A stretch of 64,000 nt of DNA from Phlegmacium glaucopus (GCA_015039465.1 MU130363.1:62001-126000), one strand, 5' to 3'; counted from the first letter of the stretch, positions 23,601-42,108 are shown. The notes: generated by a model not told the origin, from the letters alone. A program made the numbers and translations.

Positions 23601-26112
23601 CCGCGAGGCCAAAATTGAAGCGATATCGGACGAACTTGAACATGACCTACGATTGCTAGGAGCTACAGCAATTGAGGACCGTTTGCAAGATGGTGTTCCG
23701 GAAACCATTGCAGATCTGAAGCGAGCAGGGATTAAGATTTGGGTGGCTACGGGTGATAAGCTGGAGACTGCTATTGGTATGTATATGTCAGTTTATGGCA
23801 TCGTATACTTATCATTTTCGTCACAGCCATTGGACACAGCACCAATCTCATCGGACAAGATTCGAATATCATTGTTGTCCGAGGCGGGAACTCGTCAGGA
23901 AAACCGGTGTATCAACAGATTCTGCATGCAGTCGAGGAGTTCTTCCCCGAGAGTGGAATTTTGGATGAGAATGGCGAGCCAACGGTTGCTGGGAAGGCTC
24001 ATCGTGGACTTGCAGAGAGCTCGAGGCATTCGAGTCAACAGCCCCTTTCTCCTTCCATGCCGTTCCAACAGCAGCAGCAGCAGTTCCCCGGCGGTCCATT
24101 AAGGAGGACTGCTACCGGAATTTCAGATATTGTTGGTCCAAACAATGGAGATCGACCAGGAGGTTTCGTACTTGTTATTGATGGTGCAGCGTTGGATGTT
24201 GCTCTTTCCGATGAGAAACATAGGAATTTGTTGTTACGCCTTGCGATGGTGTGTGAGGGTGTGATTTGTTGTCGGGTATCGCCGTTACAGAAGGCGATGG
24301 TGGTGAGATTGGTGAAAGATAGGTTGGATACGATGACTCTAGCGATCGGCGATGGTGCAAATGATGTCAGTATGATTCAGGTATGTGTTTTTGTGTTTTG
24401 TGACGTGTCTTGCAGCCACTCATTCTCTCTCCCATATTTCTTTTATTCCATTGACATCCATTATCGTCACGGTACTTCTATTATCCTTCCACAGGCCGCC
24501 GATGTCGGTGTTGGTATCTCGGGTGAAGAAGGCCTGCAAGCTGTCAACTCATCAGATTATGCTATCGCACAGGTACGCCGGTAGACTCGTCATTTGGAAT
24601 GGAAAGCATTCATCTATTTTATGTCTCCCCTCCAGTTCCGATTTATAAAGCGTCTATTATTGGTACATGGCCATTGGTCGTATGCTAGGAATGGAACCAT
24701 GTGAGTAGTCCTACTATTTTTATAACTTCCCGTCTCTAACATCCCTATTCTCATGAATATTCAGGATTTTGAATTTCTTCTATAAAAACATCGTTTGTAT
24801 TGGTGTGCTTTGGTGGTTTCAAATTTACTGTGCATGGAGTTCAACCTAGTAAGTTTGATTCTGTGCGAGTTAACATCATGGCTCAGAATTCCTTTTTTTA
24901 CGCAGTGTTTTTGAATATACCTATCTATTGTTTTGGAACTCCTTCTGGACAATAGCACCTGTGATAGCCATCGGATTATTCGACAGGTTTGCTGGTATGC
25001 ATCTGCACAACAAGTACCCATCGTTGTGGCATGCTAAAAAAATTTGCCTACAGATGACCATGTGTTGATGAACGCTCCGGAATTATACTGGTATGGTCGG
25101 GAGGGGAAGTGGTTTGGAATGCGGTCATTTATCGTCTATATGTTCGACGGCGTTTTCCAGGTTGGTTTTCATTTCCAAGTTTGACATGAAATACTGAGTA
25201 GATTTGATAGTCTGCCATCATCTACTTCCTCATTGCTTATACTTATCTCACCAGTTCTGCCCGATCTGATGGATGGCAGATCTCTTTATATGAGTTTTCG
25301 ACTGTATGTTTCTTTGGACTTCTTACACAATTTTTTACTGACGATATCATAATCCAGACCATGGTTTTTGCTGCCGTTTTTGCTGCCAATTTCTTTAACG
25401 GCCTCAATACGAGTGTTTGGACTGGTTGGGTATTTTTCGCCGTATTCATTGGTGATCTCCTTCTCTGGGTTTACACAGTATGCGGTCTTGTGTTGAAGTT
25501 TTGAAAGTTAAATCTCATTTCTGATGGCAGGCCGTTTACAATGCGATCCCCCCTTCATCGTTTTCAACCTGGGTATGGGGCAACAACATCTTCTTGTTCG
25601 AGTCGGCCTACTTTTGGCTCTGTCTTCCCCTCACTATCCTCCTCGCACTATTGCCTCGGTATATCTTTAAAGCCTGGAAATTCGGCTTTCGCCCTGACGA
25701 TATCGATATTCTCCGGTATATCAGCAAGAAAGATCCTAACAGAGACCTCTCCCGTGATCCTCAGACATGTAATCCTTTGACTGCTCTAAGAAGGCCTCGT
25801 CCGGCGTCAATGGTGTCGCATACCCGGACAGACAGCGTAGTGTCGCTTCCTCAACAATTCAACGAGTGTCGTTCAGGGAGCAGGACGGACATGTCGACGG
25901 GACAACGCTCAGTACACCGCGGATTTGACTTTTCGACGGAGGAAAACGGGGTGGCTATTCGTCGAATGCAAACCAACCTTTCCGAAAGACGGCAAAGCAG
26001 TCGGAATTTGGCCGATGATGCCGACACGGGAACGCTCAGGCGACGGAGATCTACAATCAGCCATGTCTTGGCTGCACCGCGTAATTTTTTGCGACGGACA
26101 CAAAAAATATAG
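20669..26112 (+). CDS. P4-ATPase phospholipid flippase, Dnf1/2-like
   Basis: Type IV P-type ATPase that flips aminophospholipids or lysophospholipids from the outer to the inner leaflet at the plasma membrane or endomembranes, normally with a Cdc50/Lem3 subunit. Roughly 1,450 aa in more than a dozen exons from the ATG at 20669. Visible in order: [14 protein letters not shown] and [20 protein letters not shown]; an acidic insertion near 21.4 kb; the actuator loop [13 protein letters not shown]; the phosphorylation site DKTGTLTQ near 22.43 kb; [20 protein letters not shown]; a Ser-rich insert in the nucleotide domain; TGDKLETAI near 23.75 kb; [11 protein letters not shown] near 24.35 kb; and [20 protein letters not shown]. 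Six C-terminal membrane segments follow, then a long Arg/Ser-rich tail. Fungal Dnf-type length and inserts support the class. Exact orthology was not tested. Confidence 0.93.
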
Positions 26113-27088
26113 AATAATGACCGGGACCATTTATCACTGCCTCGTCTCGATCTGATTCACCTCTAATCCATTACACATATAACACATGCAACTTATTTCA
26201 ATCTTTTTTTCCGTCATACACATTAATAAGGATGGTATTTCTCATTTTTTATATTTCTTTTGGGAATTTTTTTTCTAGATTTGTACTATTAAACAGCACT
26301 CTTCTTCATTCCCTCATTCACCCTCCTGTCATCATATTTATTTCGTTACGACCATTGATGTCTATCTTACATAATATTGAAATTGAACTTATCTAACATC
26401 GGCGCTTTGCTTTTAGACCAGTTTAGACCACATGATAGTATCCGATTTAGTACCGTCGACGTGCCGTTGAGGTATGCCCAGAACATGAAGAAGCACGGCA
26501 TAGATCCAATACCCACTTTATAATTGGTTACAGTCCTCGTCTGGGCTATAGAGGCACTCCCGAGTACATGATTGATTGATTGAATTCTATGTGAATAGAC
26601 ATTTGAATGACTTTCCGCTTAGAACACTGTTGGGGAAAGTCACTTGATAAGATGCCATCAAATTTCGATCTTACCAATGGATCAAGCTGTGCAAAATCCC
26701 AGTCATACACAATCTTGTCACTGCCAGTGCACCTTGAAATTGGTGGCCTATGTACTCTATTTTGAGGACTTCAAAGACTCTAGTGCAATATCACGGAGCG
26801 TACTGAGGACGACATTTGGATGACGGCCTTCGGCGATACTGTGGACGACTGTTAGAGCAACCCATGATAACCGTGTATCTACGCCGCTGTGATGCCATGG
26901 AGCCGCCTGGTCCCTGGCAGTTGACGATTGCCGTTATCTCAGGGGTTTAAAATATACATCCCAAGTAGATCTAAGTTCATTTGATTGCAACGGAGTCGTA
27001 GTTTGGGTAACCATTCTTACGTTAAAACTCTGGTCCGTATTAAAGCTGAACAGCCTTTAGATTTCTCTCTTGAAACGGCACCCCAGCA
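26113..27088. other. Intergenic, no gene seen
   Basis: About 1 kb between the flippase and phospholipase D. The first part is T-rich and pyrimidine-rich 3' untranslated sequence. No gene, RNA or repeat array was recognised. Confidence 0.45.
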
Positions 27089-30000
27089 ATGTCTTCTTTC
27101 CTTGAATCAATAGAGAAAGTTATTCATGGCGTTGCCGCCCAAGCTATTGGTGGGTAGATGGATACCTACTATATGCACCTTTCGCTCGAGACTCTGACGA
27201 ATTTTCATAGGCATCTTGGATCCCGATCGTATTTAGAATCCTTTATCAGCGATACGACTATCTTATCAAGTAATATTTCTCAGATGATCACGATGATCCC
27301 AAAGAACAGGCCGCAGACGCAGCCAGGCAAAGGATCAGAGACAGCCATCGTTTCAATAGTTTTGCTGGGCAGAGATCCGGCAATGCAATCAAGTGGTAAG
27401 TTTGCGCACTTGAACTCGATACGATTGGAAGCTAATAAAAGAACGACGAAAGGCATATCGATGGACATGATTACATGTGGGCAGTTTCGGAGATGATCGA
27501 CAGTGCTAAAGAGTTTATCTTCATCTTGGTATGATATTTTCAGTCATTCACGTTTCAACCTTGAGTTTGAGCTTAACCATTTCACATTGTAGGATTGGTG
27601 GCTTACTCCTGAGTTGTACCTTCGACGACCTCCAGCGTATTTCCCTGAATGGCGTCTTGATCGTCTTCTTCAGAAAAAGGCCAGGCAAGGAGTAAAAATC
27701 CACATCATCGTGTACAAAGAGGTTCGTCTTCTTCAGTTTTCTTTTTCGGAGAAGTCCTTTTACGATGGTATCTCCTCTAGATTACGGAAACATCGAGTGC
27801 GGACTCTAAGCATACCAAGGTAAGTTATTTTCTTATCTTTTATTCTGTTACTGACTAGCATTTCATCAGGATACCTTGGTTAAACTTCATCCAAACATCA
27901 CATGTATGCGTCACCCTGACCATATTGGCGCCGAAGGTTCGACTTCGTCATTCGCAGTTACCTATAATACCTATAATGTTTACCTGGTTTTCTATCAGAC
28001 GCCACCGAATTCTGGTCTCATCATGAGAAGGTTTTGCACCAACTTCCTCTGGTCTAGTTTTACTGACCCATTCTCAGGTTGTTCTGGTTGATAACAAGCA
28101 CGCTGCGATTGGCGGTCTTGATTTGTGTTTCGGGCGGTGGGATACTCATACTCACCCGCTGGCCGATGTTCATTCAACTAATATGTTCAAGACCCTGTTC
28201 CCTGGCCAAGATTACAACAACACTCGTATCATGGACTTTAGCCAAGTAAGCAACTATGTCAGCAATACGTTATCTATACGTGATTATGCTCGTATGCCTT
28301 GGCATGACGTGGGTATTATTTTCTTACATTTCGTCGTCCTACATTATTGATAAGAGATGTTCAGGTTCATATGACTTTGACTGGCAACGTCGTGTTGGAC
28401 ATCGCGCAACACTTTATCGAGCGCTGGAATTTAATCAAGGAGCGAAAGGTATGAAAATGTGCTTATTTGACCGTCATTCTTTAACGTTGTTGGGTCCTTC
28501 AGTACAAGGATGATAAGTGAGCATAATGGATTTACGTCCTTGTTGATCATCAGCTCATCTCATACAAAGAACCTATGTTGTCCTTGCATTTCCTCACGCG
28601 CTTACTCCCAATGAACCCATAGCTCGTGCGTCACACCTTATGCAACTTATTTTCTTCTCCTCATATTTCTCAGATCATCCTCACCTTCAGCAATGGGCCG
28701 AAGTTGGGCACAGATACTCCCAATACTGGCATAACCCAAATGCAGAAGTTCAAAATGTGCCAAGTCGTACTAACGGGCCAGGGACTTGCAAGGTCCAAGT
28801 TGTTCGTAGCGTCACTGACTGGTCGCATGGTGTTTTGAAAGAACATAGTATCCAAAACGCTTGTGAGTGAGCTCACGATGTTCCAACTGACCCATTTTGA
28901 GTTATTTTTCTACTTAGATATTCAGTTGATCAATGAAGCCAATCATTACGTCTACATCGGTATGTGAATGGCTGATGACTCCCGTTTCCAATGACTTAGA
29001 TCAAATTAATCGATAGAGAATCAGTTCTTGTAAGTCTGCCGGTGGTAAGACCACGTTGGCCACGGTTCTGACGTCCATCTTCAGCATATCTGCTACTAGG
29101 ACTGGGGATGTTGTCACCAACTTGATTGCTAAGGCACTCTTAGAGCGAATTGTTCGTGCCGCAAAGGAAGGCCAGAAATTCAAGGTGACGTCGCTTTTCT
29201 TTCCATGACGCTGAAGGTTAACATTCTCTGAACGGTTTAGGTTGTCGTCGTGATACCTGAAGTTCCAGGTTTCTCTGGCGATATTAAGGAAGAAAGTCCT
29301 ATAAAGACTATCATGGGCGCGCAGTATCGTACAATCAACCGCGGTGGTCACAGTATATATGAGGGTATTCGTAAGGCCGGTTATGAGCCGTAAGTAGAAC
29401 CGCATGCAACTCATAAATGTTGGCGTTTGACCTTTCCATTCATCATGCAGAACGGACTACATTCGGTTCTACCATCTTCGTACTTACGATAGGATCAACG
29501 CGCCTAAAGGTTAGTGATATATTTTCTGATGACCGAGGTTTATCTGACTAAATTTTCATTCTTCTTTTACCAGGATTCATTGAGATAATAGAGCAAAACT
29601 CTGGGGTAACCTTCCCTGAGGCTCAAGTTTCATTAGCCCAACAATGGGTTGCCGGTGACACTATCACTGTCCAGAAGGAAATCGTCCTCGGTGTTCCAGA
29701 AAAAGAAGATGTGCTCGTGCTTGACAAAAAGGACGATGACGATGACGAGAAGCAGAAGCCTGCAACTATCACGGCGCCTATCCCTACAGACGGGGAAGCA
29801 GCACTACAGGTCTTGGAGGCGTTCCAGAATGGTTCCTATGGACTACAAGGGGACCAGGCGATTTCGGACAGCGTTGCTCAACACAGGCTTTCCGCTAAAT
29901 CTAGTCTGCTCGACGAGCCATGGTTGGGTAACGAACAGGAAGAATTAGATTCGTGAGTCTTTATTGAATATCTCAATTTTAATCATTGTTGACTTTGTCA

Positions 30001-30942
30001 GTTATATATCTGAGTTGGTTTACATTCACTCGAAAGTAATGATCGTGGATGATCGAAGAGTGATTGTGAGTTTGTCTGTCTACATGTATTTAACTTTTTA
30101 TCAAATAATCGATCCATAGATGGGTTCGGCGAACTTCAACGACCGTAGTCAGAAGGTTTGTGTTATGCCCCACCATTATTCGAAACCCTCCTAATTTCTC
30201 TTATCAGGGTAATGGCGACTCGGAGATTGCGCTTGTTGTTGAAGACGATGATCTGATTGAGTCGTACATGGATGGCCAGCCCTACAGCGCATCTCGATTT
30301 GCCGCCACCATTCGTCGCCAGCTTTACAAGGGTATTTGATTTATATACCTCTCACCCATCTTGTTCGTCTCCTTATTATGCAACCTTTACATTCAGAACA
30401 TCTTGGTCTCATTCCGCCCCAAGACTGCGATGACCCTCACTCAGAAGTCACCAATGCTATGCGTCCGTCACCCGTCCCTAATGATGATACGACTGGTTCG
30501 GATGAAGATCAACTCGTGGCTGACCCCTTGTCTGACGCCACGGACTCGTTGTGGACCACTACAGCAAGACGGAATCGTGAAATCTTTACGGAGATCTTCC
30601 ATCCTCTGCCATCCAATCTTGTCCATAACTGGGAGGCCTATAAGGTATGACTATCATCATTCTGTTCGTGACACCTCGCTAGATGTCTATCTTAGAACTA
30701 TAAATCGAAAGGGAAGACCAACCATGTTGTTGAAGGAGTACCTTTAAGTCGCGTGAAAGACCGCTTGAACAACGTCAAGGGTGCTCTTGTTGAAATGCCG
30801 TTGGTTAGTATTGTTTTCAGCAATCTGCGCCTTTGATTTGAACTGAATCTTTTTTGTATAGGATTTCTTGATTGAGGAAAATGAACTTGTGACTGGTCTT
30901 CAGTGGACGAAACTCGATGCTGTTCTTCCTATCTATATTTAA
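27089..30942 (+). CDS. Phospholipase D (two HKD motifs, no PX/PH)
   Basis: Hydrolyses phosphatidylcholine to phosphatidate and choline at membranes. The start MSSFLESIEKVIHGVAAQAI is followed by the PLD core HKRHSFAGQRSGNAIKWHID, missing the PX and PH domains of Spo14/PLD1. HKD motif 1 reads WSHHEKVVLVDN across an intron near 28.04-28.09 kb. The central region has LCFGRWDTHTHPLAD, MPWHDVHMTLTG and SVTDWSHGVLKEHSIQNAYI. IENQFFISATRTGD is joined across the intron at 29.03 kb. Motif 2 is YIHSKVMIVDDRRVIMGSAN followed by FNDRSQKGNGDSE near 30.0-30.2 kb. An acidic insert (KKDDDDDE) lies before motif 2. The conserved end TKLDAVLPIYI closes the CDS. There are many short introns, and the protein is about 830 aa. 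Confidence 0.93.
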
Positions 30943-31259
30943 AGAACGGAACTAAAGCCCTAAATTTCTTGTATAATAAATGAAAACTTGAATGTAAAAC
31001 TCATGTATTAGTCTGAATCTGTCAATATAAAGAATATGCCCACCTGCCAACAACCTCTGGGGAACTCGGATGATTGCCAGTGGGAGATGACTATATATGT
31101 TTCTATTTAAATAAAATCTCCTGTATAGCAACGACAACCGATTGATCCGAGTCGGAAGAGCATCAAATCAACCTCGATCATGAACCTATCATTTAAATAA
31201 ATGGCAGTTCCCTCCGACGCGTTTTCTTTTTAAGATTTTTTCAACCCTTGAATGTTAAC
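30943..31259. other. Intergenic spacer
   Basis: Short spacer between phospholipase D and the F-box gene. Nothing recognisable apart from AT-rich sequence that should include the terminator of one gene and the promoter of the next. Confidence 0.4.
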
Positions 31260-33485
31260 ATGCACCGTAGTGTCACTTCTCTACTCACTGATGAAGGTTA
31301 CATAGACGCAAATCAGATGGGTTCTGTTCAAGACTGTGAAGGTGGATATTTCGTAATATCGCTACTCTTCATGACTATGGTTCAAATCTCTTGACAGAAC
31401 TGGCCTACAAGCTTCTAGCATCCCTTCCGAGGTCGCGTCTGGCTATTATTCAAAGGCGAATTGCCCCGCTGCTACAGTTCGATGTGGTTGGCGTGCGTAC
31501 CGCCCGTCGTCCTGCACTTTGGTTGTCGCTAATGCCTCCCATTAAAGTCTCTTCCAACAGAGGTCTCGCTTCAAATATTTTCTCATCTTCCTTTTCCAAC
31601 ATTACTGGTCTGTGCGCTTGTGAGCCGACGCTGGAAAGCCCTTGCAAATGATCAAAGTCTTTGGAAAGACCTTTGCCAGGCTCAAGGTTGGAAATGGTGT
31701 CAGGCACCACGCTCACATACATTCAATGCTTTGCGTCTCAATTGCCATGAAGTTAGTGATTCAGATGACGAAGGCATGGGTGACTCCGATGAAGAGGAAG
31801 AAGATGGGGATAATCACTCGCTTGACGGAGTGGAAGCAGCAAAACTAGAATTGACACGCATGCATGCCGAGTTGGACTCCGGATTTTTCTCAACGTCCTT
31901 GTCGAGTGACGCGCTTGCACTTCCTAGCCCCAGCAACTCCGTGTATGGACCTTCATCTTCCTTTGAAAGATCGGGCACCGCCAGATTCAGACGGCAGGCC
32001 CGCCATTCTGCTCCAGCCTTGTTGAAAACACCTCATGAATCCTCTTTCCTGATGCCGGACTACAAACTCCTATACCAGACACATATCAAACTCAGAGGTC
32101 GCTTCATGTCCTCCTCGTATCGACTGTCTGCCTTGCAGACCCAAGGTGCCCCAACAAACGCGCATACAAGTACAATTTACTGCCTCCAGTTGTACACCTA
32201 CTCTGAGACAGGTAAACAGGTCCTTTTTACAGGATCTCGAGATAAGACGGTTCGAGAATGGAATCTCAGTACAGGAATGGTGGAACGAGTCATTTCAGGC
32301 GTACATAACAGCTCTGTGCTGAGTATATGCGTTCATAATGGCTATCTTGCGAGCGCAGGTGGCGATAGGCAGGTCGCAATTTGGCACTTGGAGTCCGACC
32401 AATTGGTCAAGGTTCTGTGCGAACATGACGATAGCGTGCTTTGCGTGCGATTCGACGACCGGCGGTTAGTGTCATGTTCCAAAGGTAAGCTCATCAAACT
32501 GCAACTGTTTCTTGTTCACAAATGAAAGGCTGGCTTTGCAGATCGCACTGTCAGAATATATTCATTCCCACAGCTTGAATTACAATATGTGCTAGGTGCT
32601 CACCGCTCGGCTGTCAATGCCGTGTCCCTCTCGGGGTCATTTATAGTCTCTGCGTCAGGAGACCGTTCTATTAGATTGTGGGATGCAGACACAGGCAAAC
32701 TTTTGCGAACCTTTGAAAACCATCATTCAAGAGGGTAAAGTGTAACTTCACTGACGCATGGACGAGTCTTGCTAATTTCATTTCCTTATGATCCACAGAA
32801 TTGCCTCAATTGATTTCTGCCCTCCCATCGTTCTATCTGGATCATCAGATAAACACCTGCGTCTATTCGACATGACTACTTTGCAAGGCTGGTCAACTTC
32901 ACTAGATTACAAGGCTGTTGCATCCACCAGCGATGCTCCTCTTCCTTATCCATTACTATCTTCTGGAAGCAATAACATCTCTGCTGTGGGCCTGGTTTGT
33001 CAGGCATGTGGAAGCAACAATATCACATCTCAACCTGTGTCGAGAATTGAGAATTGCGGTAGATGTGTCCATGGAGACCTGGTTAGAAGTGTAGCTCTTG
33101 GACAGGATTTCGTGTTGAGCGGAAGTTATGACTTGAGTATCAAGGTTAGTCTTTTTTGCTAACCCACTTCTAAATCTACTGACTTGGCTTAATTACTTTA
33201 GGTATGGGATCGTAAAACAGGGGCTCTCGTCGCCGATCTTACGGGTGGACATACTGGTCGAATATTCTGCGTTGGTTTTGATTTCAAGAAGGTGCCATTG
33301 ACAAATTCTCGTGTCGTCAACCCTTTTAACAAAATTTTCTTTATATTTATAGATTGTGTCGTGTGGCGATGATCAGGTGGGCAATAATCCTCTGTATTTG
33401 TGTTGAACATAACTGACAATGGCCTTTGTAGAGGATCTGTGTTTGGGACTTTTCCCATGGAATCGATACAAGTTTCATACCATGA
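31260..33485 (+). CDS. F-box/WD40 protein, SCF substrate receptor
   Basis: Predicted substrate-recognition subunit of an SCF ubiquitin ligase. The first exon MHRSVTSLLTDEGYIDANQM joins ELAYKLLASLPRSRLAIIQR and then, after an intron with donor gtggtt, the F-box SLPTEVSLQIFSHLPFPTLL followed by VCALVSRRWKALANDQSLWK. An acidic, Ser-rich linker (DSDDEGMGDSDEEEEDGD) precedes HIKLRGRFMSSSYRLSALQT. At least six WD40 repeats follow, for example FTGSRDKTVREWNLSTG, SAGGDRQVAIWHLESDQ, SASGDRSIRLWDADTGK and LSGSYDLSIKVWDRKTG. The last is a short terminal exon, RICVWDFSHGIDTSFIP. The architecture resembles Cdc4/Fbxw7 and Met30-type receptors, but the orthologue is unclear. A CxxC pair (QACGSNN and ENCGRC) sits in a loop between blades. 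Confidence 0.9.
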
Positions 33486-35259
33486 GACGCTCATTATTTT
33501 TCCATAGTTATAGGAATAAATTTGGTGTATATCTGGCGCTTTTTTTCTCCCAGTCAAGTTGCGGAAATCTGTCTCAAATGACCTCAACTCACCGTCGGTG
33601 GTCGGAAATTTGTTGGTCAAGATACGGCCCATTCAATCCATTCTGTGGTTACTTTTTTTATTTTTTATTTTTTATTCCTGAGACTTCCCCTCTGTGGCGA
33701 TGCCATATGCTCCTTGGGCACTCTAACCGATCCAGCAGCTTGGGTCTCGCGTGGCGTCCCCAAACTCTGTGGTTACTTAACAGGATGCCTTCTCTTGCGT
33801 TTCTTATATGACGTCTTCTCAAAATGGAAATGAACAAGACCGTGGATGGGGCTGGCAAGAAGGTTATACCTGTCTTGTGAGTTGATTGATAAATATCAGA
33901 GACGTTGAGGATCATGGAATTTTTTATTTCAGGCAGGAATAAGTGGAATGGATACTGCGTCAACTATCTGACAGTTCTGATACGCAGGCTTTCTTGGTTG
34001 CGAATGCTAGATACGTGAGGCATTGGCAGACGTTCTGGGAGATTGAAGGACAAATTTCTTTTTTGATCAGGTACTATGGTCAATACTGGAAAACCCCTTT
34101 GTCGGATTCATTCTCATCCACCCTAGTTCCTAGAGTACCTGGACGCGGTGTCCTCTTAATCACCTGGATCGAATTGCGGTTGACTACCGTCATTTCGAGC
34201 GTTGGTTCACTTTTCGTTCGAACCAAAGGATTTCTCTCATCCGTATATCCCCCCCACTGTCTGCATGTACAGATGATCAGAACCCACGAATAATCAAAAC
34301 AAATGCACTCAAAAAATTTGACCTACTGTTTCAAACCTCTTCCTGTGAGGACGGATATTTCGTATACGGCTCAACGAGCCCGTAGATCCGCATCCGAAAC
34401 ACGCTCGTCTCATGACATTCTACGACCGTGCGCATTCTATGTGCCAGCATATTTCGTTCTTAGATGGCAGCACGCTTGCGAAGGAATTTTCAAGATTTCC
34501 GGGGGGAGCGGGAATACAGCATATGTCATTCATGATGTATGGGTTTGCCAATTCGCCTAAACCTTAGACGCAACAGTTGCTCAGAAAAGTAGGACGAGGA
34601 AAACATATAGGAGAAACACCAATGGACAGATGAGAGGAGCCATGGAACGGGAAGTGGGGACCTGTCTATGGAAGAAGAGAGTATGGATGGCGATGACGCA
34701 GACAAGATTAACATAAGGCGATATATGGTATTACAGGGTCAGCTAGAGATCTATGCGCAGGTGAGTCTGGACTCTGAAGTTCTAAGGTTATCTAACTGAC
34801 ATAAAGGCTTATGTTGTTATCTTACACTGGCTAATGTTTCACGTATTAAAACTAACCCCACATTATTCTCCGAATAAAACATCGCCTTGTGGTCAATGCC
34901 CAAGGTAAAGATGACAAGGGAGTTAAGCATGTTTAATCAAGAAAGGGACGGAGAGTCGGAGACGTTTCAGGGATTCGATGACACTCGCCAATAGCTTTTC
35001 ATCCGAAAAATGTCAAGGTCTCACTCAACAAGTTTCTTAAAGAACATGTATTTAATCCTATTTAGTCAAATACAAGTCAATCATTGTCCATGTTTAAGCA
35101 AGACGTTAATCGTCTAGAAAGGATGGGGAAGGAGGATATTGTCCGAGATATTATTGTCCGAATGAGCAAAGAGTGCGGTACCGGATAGGTAAGATATGTT
35201 TCGAAAGTTCATGTTCATAGCTTTGTTCTTCCAAGCAGGGGCCAAGCCAGGCCAACCAG
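33486..35259. other. Intergenic, no gene seen
   Basis: About 1.8 kb. A plus-strand frame of 116 codons at 33943-34293 and others near 33.4-33.8 kb have no family-like sequence. A run of TTTTTTATTTT lies near 33.65 kb. No gene was supported. Confidence 0.45.
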
Positions 35260-35803
35260 TTAGATGATCAAGAAGAGTTCGCTTCTGTCGCCTGAATCCC
35301 CAAACACTGAAAAGCCGGCCGAGGTATAAGTTCAAATGATTAGCTTTCCACGAGCGCAGACTCACAAGTGATGTAATGATAACCAGGTACTACATCAGTG
35401 GGAACTGTGAAGTTTACTTGCCCAACGCGAAGATCAAAATCTTTAGCGAGTGGTGTGGAGTCTGCAAGGTAAGGACTTGATGTTAGAGAGCAATGGATCG
35501 AGGGAAAAACAGAGAGGACACCTACAGCCATTTAACATGACAGCAGCGCCATTCGAGATATGCTCTGGGGCATCGGTCGTAACCCTGTGGATCATAGGGC
35601 TTTCAGTAATGAAGACTTTTTGCTGCGCAGGGATTTACATACCACTCTACACACTCTATTTGTCCAATTGACCATACTGTGTTGCTATTGGGGCTGATGA
35701 TTTGGGGGACGAAGACATCGAGGGCAGCTCTCGGTACAAACGACAACGGCGAAGCCTGAACAGCAAATAAGAGACAGAAGAGAGTGACGAGGAAAGAGAG
35801 CAT
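35260..35803 (-). CDS. Kre9/Knh1-like secreted protein
   Basis: Small secreted protein with the N-terminal domain found in yeast Kre9/Knh1, cell-wall beta-1,6-glucan assembly factors, and in many fungal GPI proteins. Four exons in phase: 35803-35643, 35584-35526, 35461-35366 and 35306-35260, giving 120 aa. The signal peptide is MLSFLVTLFCLLFAVQASP. The domain begins DVFVPQIISPNSNTVWSIGQ, continues VTTDAPEHISNGAAVMLNG and FDLRVGQVNFTVPTDVVPGY, then ends HYITLFGDSGDRSELFLII. The IxSPxxxxxWxxGQ, VxFTVPxxVxPGxYxITLFGDSGNxS signature is complete. There is no Ser/Thr-rich tail or GPI signal, so it is a short free secreted form. Confidence 0.9.
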
Positions 35804-36117
35804 GAGAGAGGTAATATTGAGGGAGGAAAATAAAATGACTAACCGATTCTATTCGGTTCCCCCTATGTACTTTGCGAATAGACAGTGTGTGGTTGTATTG
35901 TGATGAAGCTCCACATATGTAACATGTGTGAAGGTCAGATGGAGTTAGACCGTTGATATGGTGACCCTTCCAACTGAGAAGTAAGCTGGAGTACCGGTTT
36001 AATGTTTACTTGCTGATACTAGGGAAAGAAAGACTTGGAATTTTCAAACTAATCATACACACTATTAATTAAATTTAACACATCCTGAATCATAAAGTAT
36101 AAGAAATGATGAAAGAC

Positions 36118-40935
<4,818 letters not shown>

Positions 40936-41749
40936 CGTGTTTTTTCAAGGGCGCGATCAACTGTGTCGAAAGCCAAGCTAACAACAGCTAGTACCGCCAC
41001 TGTGAACCCAAAGCCTCAGATGACTCTCACCTGGCCCGACTACCTTGCAATTCGACACAGTAAAAGGAAATGGCAGATGGTAAAAAAATTCACGCGATAA
41101 ACTCGGTGTGTGAAGGGTAACTAATTCTGTTTGTCAGGCTGCCATGATCCCTTGCGCCTTACTTGGTTTTGTAGGAGGAGCAGCATATTTCGGCACCCTT
41201 GATGCAGACCCAATGAAACCAATCATGGTACTTGCACTTTTACTATGATCTCCTTCTTCACTCACATACTTGTCATATCTAGGGTATTGACCCATTTTTC
41301 TTCTATGGTATCTGCACTGTGGGATGTGTCGGTACGTCCCTTTCTTTCTGAGTTTGAGCAAGCACTCTTAAAATATTTGATAGGCGCGGGAGCCATAATC
41401 GGACCAACAATTGGAACTGCGTTGTGGCGACTACAATATCGGCAACTGCTTCCCTTGATTGACGCAAAGGATCACCAGTTTTTCCAACGTGTAGCAAAAA
41501 ATCGGGTAGATGCTACTCTTCAGAGTCCAACTAACCCAGTACCGGACTATTATGGTGAGTTCACTATAGACTTGGTATGTCATTCAAGCTAAACCATTAA
41601 CAGGGGAAAAAATTGGGTCATTACATCAATATAGAACGGTCAGTTTCCTGGCCTTTTATTTTACTCGTTTGCTGATTCTTCATATGCTACAGTGGCTAAG
41701 GGACCAAGCAAAGTACAAGCGTAAAGCACTACTTCCTGAAGAACTATAA

Positions 41750-42108
41750 TCTTCCATGTTGTTAATCACTATCACCACCACTCTCATCCCATATCTTTGT
41801 TTCTTTATTGCAGTGCAATTTTAAATTTTTATTAAACTCCTACCAAACTAATGAAGATAGTGGATAGATATCACAAAGGAAAAGGAATTTGATGGATAGT
41901 AGTGTGCTTGACTTCCCGGAAGCAAGCAAATAAATTAGCAAGGCATCGTGGAGAAACGCCCAAGAACGAAGAGAAGGACTGAATGGCCTGTTAAAAGTAA
42001 ACATCATTAAAACATTGTATCCGAGTCATAGGAGCGGAAGCAAAGGGTGAGTCCATTTGCAATGTAATCCGTATCATCCGTCGTCTGCATCATCAATTAG
42101 TACAAGGT
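41750..42108. other. Convergent 3' spacer
   Basis: Spacer between the 3' ends of PAM17 and the SH3 protein. It is pyrimidine-rich just after PAM17. Nothing else was recognised. Confidence 0.4.

Noticed and set aside
33943..34293. 116-codon plus-strand frame after the F-box gene
   Set aside because: No similarity to known proteins and no consistent exons around it.
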